DNA from: Hymenobacter terrenus
GTDB lineage: Bacteria; Bacteroidota; Bacteroidia; Cytophagales; Hymenobacteraceae
Length of the DNA: 64,000 bases
NCBI RefSeq assembly: GCF_000972495.1
Contig: NZ_LATM01000001.1
Coordinates: 579,241-643,240 of the forward strand
Direction: 5' to 3'
The notes beneath the pieces are model-generated. The model saw only the letters and a program-made list of their open reading frames with translations, was not told the origin of the DNA and did no database searches. Both the position numbers and the translations under genes were made by a program. This document shows positions 59,560 through 64,000 of this stretch, piece after piece; position 1 is the stretch's first letter; every line of letters starts with the position of its first letter.

Positions 59560-59665
59560 GTGATGAAGAATGAGGAATGAAGAATTGGGAATGCGCATTG
59601 GCAGCCGCCAATTGCCCGGATCTCGCTCTTCATTCCTCATTCTTCATTCCTTATTCTTCATCTTC
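59560..59665. repeat. GAATGAAGAAT-type repeat tract
   Basis: TGATGAAGAATGAGGAATGAAG (part of 59560-59590) faces CTTCATTCCTCATTCTTCATTCC (part of 59630-59660) around an unrelated core. It resembles the AT heptamer tracts but with a GAA/TTC motif. A related tract is at 63915-63945. Confidence 0.7.
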
Positions 59666-59675
59666 ATTTAACAAG

Positions 59676-60299
59676 ATGCCCTACGAATTGCAAGAGTTGG
59701 CCGCTATCAGCGGCATGCCTGGCCTTTACCGCTTAGTGCGCGCCGCGCGTCACGGCGTGCTGGTCGAAAGCCTCGACGAAAAAGCCACCCGTACCCTGGC
59801 CCCGGCCCGCAACAAAGTGTCACTGCTGTCGGAAATCTCCATTTATACCCAGGACCCCGACCAAACTGTGCCCCTGACCGAAGTATTTGAGCGCATTTAT
59901 CAGCAGCACGGCGCCACGGCTCCTGTCACGGCCAAATCGAGCGAAGGAGAGCTGACGGAATTTATGGCCAGCGTTATCCCCGATTACGACCGTGACCGGG
60001 TTTATCTCTCTGATATCAAGAAACTGGCATCCTGGTTCGGCATCGTGAGCAAGCACTTGCCCTACAAGGAAGCTGCCGCACCCACCGCAGAGGAAACAGC
60101 CAACACCGACACGGAAACGGCAGACAATGCCGAAGCAGCCCCAAAAGCTAAGCGCAAATCGGTCAAAGCTGATGAGCCTAGTGACGACGAACCGCTAAGC
60201 ACCGGCGGTGTAATTGCCGCCACCGATGAAGCTCCGGAAGCAGCAGGCAACCCTGAAGCCGCTGCCCCAGCCAAGAAAAGCCGCAAAAAGGCAGAATAA
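59676..60299 (+). CDS. DUF5606 family protein
   Basis: The protein has 207 residues from ATG 59676, beginning MPYELQELAAISGMPGLYRL. Residues 1-125 form the conserved DUF5606 part (GVLVESLDEKATRTL, NKVSLLSEISIYTQ). The C-terminal 80 residues are Ala/Glu/Lys-rich and disordered-like. The function is unknown; the family is widespread in Bacteroidota. The start was chosen because upstream codons are repeat sequence. Confidence 0.88.
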   Translation: MPYELQELAAISGMPGLYRLVRAARHGVLVESLDEKATRTLAPARNKVSLLSEISIYTQDPDQTVPLTEVFERIYQQHGATAPVTAKSSEGELTEFMASVIPDYDRDRVYLSDIKKLASWFGIVSKHLPYKEAAAPTAEETANTDTETADNAEAAPKAKRKSVKADEPSDDEPLSTGGVIAATDEAPEAAGNPEAAAPAKKSRKKAE

Positions 60300-60316
60300 C
60301 GGAAAACAAGAATAAT

Positions 60317-60353
60317 AAAAAGGCTGCTCCTGATTTAGGAGCAGCCTTTTTTT
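60317..60353 (+). terminator. Terminator after the DUF5606 gene
   Basis: AAAAAGGCTGCTCC (60317-60330) pairs with GGAGCAGCCTTTTT (60338-60351) and a T run follows. It lies 17 nt past the stop. Confidence 0.9.
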
Positions 60354-60419
60354 AGTGCTTTACTAACTGGTGAAAAGCGCAAAAACTTCAATTATTACTT
60401 GTATAATCAATTTAATAAC

Positions 60420-60455
60420 GCCTTGGTAAATGCTTAGCTGAGCATCTACCAAGGC
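60420..60455 (-). terminator. Hairpin after fbp
   Basis: GCCTTGGTAAATGCT (60420-60434) pairs with 60441-60455 at 14 of 15 positions. It is 13 nt past the fbp stop on the minus strand. Confidence 0.75.
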
Positions 60456-60468
60456 AATTAATAACTTA

Positions 60469-61503
60469 TTATCTATTTGTTTTCGACGTGACTTGCTCTG
60501 CTTGTTTCTCTTTTGCCAGGAAGGCTTCGACCTGCTCTACTAATTCCTTGCTGCCGATAAAAATAGGGCAACGCTCATGCGGGGTTCTGGGCTCAATTTC
60601 CATGGTGCGCTGCTCACCGTTGCTGCTCTTGCCACCGGCTTGCTCCACAATGAACGCCAAGGGGTTGCATTCGTACATAAGGCGCAGCTTGCCTTCCGGA
60701 CCCTTGGCGGTAGCGGGATAAATATAGATGCCGCCTTTGAGCAGATTGCGGTGGAAGTCGGCCACCAACGAGCCAATGTAGCGGGCCGAAAAGCTCTTAT
60801 CCTTGCACTGCTTCACGAAGGCGGCTACACCGGGCGAGAAAGAGTCGGAGCTGCCTTCGTTGACGGAGTAGATGGAGCCGGTTTTGGGCGTGGCGATATC
60901 GGGGTGCGAGAGGAAGAATTCGCCCAGTGAATGTTCGTAGGTGAAGCCGTTGACGCCATTGCCCGTCGTGTACACGAGCATGGTGCTGGAACCGTAGATG
61001 ACGTAGCCTGCGGCTACTTGGTGTGTTCCGGGTTGCAGACAGTCGGCGGCGGTGCCTTCGCGGCCGGTGGGCGACACGCGGCGGTAGATGCTGAAAATGG
61101 TGCCGATACTCACGTTGACGTCGATGTTTGACGAGCCGTCGAGCGGGTCGATGGCCACCACGTATTTGCCCTGATTATTACCGGTTTGAATCATCTCGTC
61201 GTCTTCCTCGGAGATGATGGTGCAAACCTCGCCCCCGTTGCGCAGTGCCCGAATGAAGCGGATGTTAGCGATGACGTCGAGCTTTTGCTGGTCTTCGCCC
61301 TGCACATTGCGGTTGCCATAAGCACCGGCGATGTCAATGAGGCCAGAACGGTTGATTTCGCGGTTTACAATCTTGGCCGCCAACGCGATATCGCGCAGTA
61401 GCTGCGACAATTCTCCCGTGGCATAGGGAAAATCCTCCTGCTTACGCATAATGAAACGGTCGAGGGTGGTGCCGACGGGTAGGGCCAGTTTGTTGTGGTC
61501 CAT
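60469..61503 (-). CDS. fbp: Fructose-1,6-bisphosphatase, class 1
   Basis: The protein has 344 residues from ATG 61503. The metal-binding block [10 protein letters not shown], then [26 protein letters not shown], and [36 protein letters not shown] are class 1 signatures. It removes the C1 phosphate from fructose-1,6-bisphosphate in gluconeogenesis. A TAGCTTTG promoter lies 40 nt upstream. Confidence 0.97.
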   Translation of the reverse strand: MDHNKLALPVGTTLDRFIMRKQEDFPYATGELSQLLRDIALAAKIVNREINRSGLIDIAGAYGNRNVQGEDQQKLDVIANIRFIRALRNGGEVCTIISEEDDEMIQTGNNQGKYVVAIDPLDGSSNIDVNVSIGTIFSIYRRVSPTGREGTAADCLQPGTHQVAAGYVIYGSSTMLVYTTGNGVNGFTYEHSLGEFFLSHPDIATPKTGSIYSVNEGSSDSFSPGVAAFVKQCKDKSFSARYIGSLVADFHRNLLKGGIYIYPATAKGPEGKLRLMYECNPLAFIVEQAGGKSSNGEQRTMEIEPRTPHERCPIFIGSKELVEQVEAFLAKEKQAEQVTSKTNR

Positions 61504-61543
61504 AGACTTATAGAGTACCGAAAATGAATGGCGAAATGCACGA

Positions 61544-61551
61544 CAAAGCTA
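61544..61551 (-). promoter_or_regulatory. fbp: -7 element (TAGCTTTG) for fbp
   Basis: TAGCTTTG on the minus strand matches TAnnTTTG; the leader would be about 38 nt. No clean -33 is visible. Confidence 0.5.
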
Positions 61552-61737
61552 CTCTTTTGAGGTCGAAATTTTTCGCTTAAAAATGCTTTACAGCGGTTTT
61601 TCAAGTTGGTGAGTCCGCACTGCAACTGCTGGATACCCGAACCACAAGGCCCACGCTATGAGCAGCACGTTCGCGGCCGATAAAACCGCTTTACAACAAG
61701 TTTTCGGTTATACCTCGGCAATGCCTACTGGCACTCC

Positions 61738-61745
61738 TACCTTTG
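61738..61745 (+). promoter_or_regulatory. -7 element (TACCTTTG) 6 nt before lysC
   Basis: TACCTTTG ends at 61745 and the ATG is at 61752, so the transcript is probably leaderless or nearly so. Confidence 0.55.
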
Positions 61746-61751
61746 CCGGCC

Positions 61752-63014
61752 ATGGAAAAGGTGCAGATTTATAAGTTTGGTGGAGCCTCGGTGCGCGACG
61801 CGGCGGCAATCCAGAATTTGGCTTCCATCGTGCAGCGCTACGGCAGCGAGCAGCCACTACTGGTAGTGGTATCGGCTATGGGTAAAACCACCAATGCCCT
61901 TGAGGAGCTGTTTCAACTGGCTTACGTTGGTCAGGATTATACTGCGCAGCTGGCCCGGCTAGGCGCCTTTCATCAGAATATTGCCACTGAGTTAGAAGAG
62001 GCCAATGGCGTGGCCCCTGACGACGCGGTAGCTCCTACCCTTTCGGAGATGCTCACAGAGCTGGCCGACGGCTTGGCCACCGTCGGCCCCGGCGACTACG
62101 ACCGGCAATACGACCAGATTGTGAGCTTCGGCGAGCTACTGGCTACCAGCATCGTGGCCCGGGCGCTGGGCGTGCGGTGGCTCGACTGCCGGCCGCTCAT
62201 TCGCACCGACCACACTTGGCGCGAAGGGCGCTTGGACTGGCCCACTACGGAACGGAACATCGCGGCTACCTTGCCCGAACTGTTGGCCAAGGGGCCAGTG
62301 CTGACCCAGGGGTTTTTGGGCGGCACTGCCGGTGGGGCTACTACCACGCTCGGCCGGGAGGGCTCTGATTACACGGCAGCCATTTTTGCCTACTGCCTGC
62401 GAGCTGCAAGCGTGACCATTTGGAAGGACGTGGCCGGCCTGCTCAACGCCGACCCCAAAATATTTCCGGATACGGTGCGCTACGCCGAAATCAGCTATCG
62501 GGAAACCATCGAAATGGCCTATTACGGAGCTTCCGTCATTCATCCCAAAACACTGAAGCCGCTGGCCGACCGCAGCATTCCGCTGCGAATCAAGTCTTTC
62601 CTGGACCCCGAGGCGGAAGGCACGCTTGTTCACGACTGCCAGCACCCAGCATTGGCCCCGGCTTTCATCTGCAAAACCGACCAGTGCCTGCTGTCCTTCG
62701 AGAGCAAGGACTTTGCCTTCATCTCGGAGGAAAACCTGGAGGTTATTTTCGGGGCATTGGCGCAGGCTAAACTCAAAATCAACGTGATGCAGAACTCGGC
62801 TATCAGCTTTTCGGTGTGTACCGATTTTTCCGAGCGGCGCATTAGCAAGCTGCTGGATTTGCTGCGCGAGCAATTCACGCTGCACTACAACACCGGACTG
62901 ACGCTGTTTACCATTAAAAATTATGATGCTGCGAGCATAACCCGGCTCACGGCCGGCCGGGGGCTGCTGCTGGAACAGCGCACTCGTAGCACGTTTCAGT
63001 TTGTGTGCAAGTAG
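61752..63014 (+). CDS. Aspartate kinase
   Basis: The protein has 420 residues from ATG 61752, beginning MEKVQIYKFGGASVRDAAAI. ATP/aspartate binding is marked by VVVSAMGKTTNALEEL and LGREGSDYTAAIFAYCL. A C-terminal ACT-type region (about 310-420) is the likely site of feedback control. It phosphorylates aspartate in the lysine/threonine/methionine pathway. Neighbours do not show which branch controls it. Confidence 0.94.
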   Translation: MEKVQIYKFGGASVRDAAAIQNLASIVQRYGSEQPLLVVVSAMGKTTNALEELFQLAYVGQDYTAQLARLGAFHQNIATELEEANGVAPDDAVAPTLSEMLTELADGLATVGPGDYDRQYDQIVSFGELLATSIVARALGVRWLDCRPLIRTDHTWREGRLDWPTTERNIAATLPELLAKGPVLTQGFLGGTAGGATTTLGREGSDYTAAIFAYCLRAASVTIWKDVAGLLNADPKIFPDTVRYAEISYRETIEMAYYGASVIHPKTLKPLADRSIPLRIKSFLDPEAEGTLVHDCQHPALAPAFICKTDQCLLSFESKDFAFISEENLEVIFGALAQAKLKINVMQNSAISFSVCTDFSERRISKLLDLLREQFTLHYNTGLTLFTIKNYDAASITRLTAGRGLLLEQRTRSTFQFVCK

Positions 63015-63124
63015 CTTCGTAAGCGAGTTGTAATTATTTCATTGGTTGGGGAAGTGGTCTGGCAAGGCGCTTTAATTTAAGCTTTCACCTTTTACTGGCG
63101 GAGCAAAGGCTTCGCGCTACTGGC

Positions 63125-63898
63125 ATGGAATTTCTTCTTGTAACGCCGCAGGTACGGCCGGGCGTGGCCCTCATTCAGCTTAATCGGCCGAAGGAACTGA
63201 ATGCGTTGAATGGACAATTGGTGGAGGAAATCCGCGACGCCCTGCTGCTGCTGGATAACGACGATGCGGTGCGCGTGGTCGTGATTACGGGCAGTGAGCG
63301 GGCTTTTGCGGCAGGAGCCGACATCAGGCAAATGGCCGGCAAGTCGGCCATCGATATGTTTACCGACAGCCGTTTTGCCACGCTGGAGCAAATTCGCCGA
63401 TTTCGCAAGCCGTTGATTGGGGCGGTATCGGGCTTCGCGCTGGGGGGCGGCTGCGAGCTGGCCATGACGTGCGACATGCTGGTGGCATCGGAAACGGCGC
63501 AGTTTGGGCAGCCCGAAATTCGCCTCGGCACCATGCCGGGCGCCGGCGGCACGCAGCGCCTCGTCCGGGCCGTGGGCAAGGTGCGGGCCATGGAAATGGT
63601 ACTCACCGGGGAACCTATTTCGGCCCACGAAGCGCACCGTTTGGGCTTGGTCAACCGTGTGGTGCCCGTGGGGCAGTACCTGGAAGAAGCCTACCGTTTG
63701 GCAGCCAGCATCGCGGCGATGTCGCCGGTAGCGGCCCGCCTCGCCAAGGAATCGGTGAACCGTGCTTTCGAAACTCACTTGGACGAAGGCCTGCATTTTG
63801 AGCGCAAAAACTTCTACCTCACCTTCGCCTCCGAAGACCAAAAGGAAGGCATGGCCGCGTTTTTGGAAAAGCGCAAGCCTGAGTTTAAGGGACGGTAG
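63125..63898 (+). CDS. Enoyl-CoA hydratase (crotonase superfamily)
   Basis: The protein has 257 residues. The oxyanion hole lies in AFAAGADIRQM and ALGGGCELAM. Both catalytic glutamates are present: Glu111 (GGGCELAM) and Glu131 (FGQPEIRLGTMPGAGG), which fits a true hydratase rather than a distant superfamily member. It adds water to trans-2-enoyl-CoA in fatty-acid or amino-acid breakdown. Confidence 0.95.
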   Translation: MEFLLVTPQVRPGVALIQLNRPKELNALNGQLVEEIRDALLLLDNDDAVRVVVITGSERAFAAGADIRQMAGKSAIDMFTDSRFATLEQIRRFRKPLIGAVSGFALGGGCELAMTCDMLVASETAQFGQPEIRLGTMPGAGGTQRLVRAVGKVRAMEMVLTGEPISAHEAHRLGLVNRVVPVGQYLEEAYRLAASIAAMSPVAARLAKESVNRAFETHLDEGLHFERKNFYLTFASEDQKEGMAAFLEKRKPEFKGR

Positions 63899-63914
63899 CC
63901 GCAGTTGCATTCTC

Positions 63915-63945
63915 TCAATCATTCATTCTTCACTCCTCATTCTTT
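63915..63945. repeat. ATTCTTCACTCCTCATTC repeat tract
   Basis: A C/T-rich imperfect tract (CATTCATTCTTCACTCCTCA) of the same kind as 59630-59665 lies directly upstream of the last start codon in the window. Confidence 0.55.
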
Positions 63946-63953
63946 ATTTCCGA

Positions 63954-64000
63954 ATGGCAGTTCTCGTTGGCAAGCGCGCCCCTTCCTTTAAAGCCACCGC
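63954..64000 (+). CDS. Peroxiredoxin, N-terminal fragment
   Basis: The first 15 codons read MAVLVGKRAPSFKAT, the conserved opening of AhpC/TSA peroxiredoxins (V-G-x-x-A-P-x-F). The gene continues beyond the window. The 15 residues allow a family guess only; the peroxidatic Cys is not in view. Confidence 0.6.
   Translation, partial: MAVLVGKRAPSFKAT

Overview
The window is a chromosomal segment of a GC-rich member of the Bacteroidota, most likely Hymenobacter or a close relative in the Cytophagales. The evidence is: a secreted protease with a type IX secretion (T9SS) C-terminal sorting domain; a PorT homologue next to ubiE; a PorE-like TPR/beta-propeller/OmpA protein; DUF5606, DUF2851 and LuxC-type proteins typical of the group; promoters of the Bacteroidota TAnnTTTG type in front of many genes; few Shine-Dalgarno sites; and intergenic regions filled with palindromic and heptamer repeats. 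I saw no rRNA, tRNA, CRISPR array, intact transposase or intact prophage.

Layout. 1-7.5 kb: tail of an aldo/keto reductase, a lipoprotein NucA-type nuclease, a T9SS-exported M12B-like metalloprotease, a decayed stretch, and a HIT protein fused to a NuiA-type nuclease-inhibitor domain. 7.7-10.2 kb: greA behind a leader terminator, a 2-hydroxyacid dehydrogenase and rsmA. 10.4-18.8 kb: housekeeping run pepA, pdxA, yceD, rpmF, plsX, fabH, efp, accB, accC, which links pyridoxal synthesis, ribosome parts and the start of fatty-acid synthesis. 18.8-22.6 kb: accessory block of unrecognised genes (two clearly AT-richer), a 21-nt repeat array, a HEPN-like protein and a Uma2 nuclease. 22.7-28.1 kb: an E2 acyltransferase, a RES/Xre toxin-antitoxin pair and valS. 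28.5-32.9 kb: a nitrilase-family hydrolase beside a PP-loop sugar amidotransferase, then a ferredoxin divergent from a LuxC-like acyl-CoA reductase. 33-44.5 kb: nucleoside phosphorylase, trhO, a hexapeptide acetyltransferase, a polytopic membrane protein, DUF2851, lolA-like, ftsK, xerD and aroQ. 44.5-54 kb: a second 21-nt array, serC, marC, rnhA, trmN6-like, a two-gene ABC transporter, a saccharopine-dehydrogenase-like reductase, cdd, an alpha/beta hydrolase and an SDR. 54-64 kb: porT-ubiE, the PorE-like protein, engB, a TonB-domain protein, DUF5606, fbp, lysC, an enoyl-CoA hydratase and the first codons of a peroxiredoxin.

Points most worth following: (1) the HIT-NuiA fusion, with both inhibitor residues I recall as critical, about 4.6 kb from a NucA-type nuclease; (2) the nitrilase plus PP-loop amidotransferase pair, which resembles a split form of the NAD-synthetase architecture; (3) two arrays of 21-nt units that change orientation while staying in phase and share a core; (4) a greA leader terminator lying between its apparent promoter and start codon; (5) several palindrome families between genes, some of which supply stop codons. 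All assignments rest on reading the sequence and on recalled family knowledge; no search was run.
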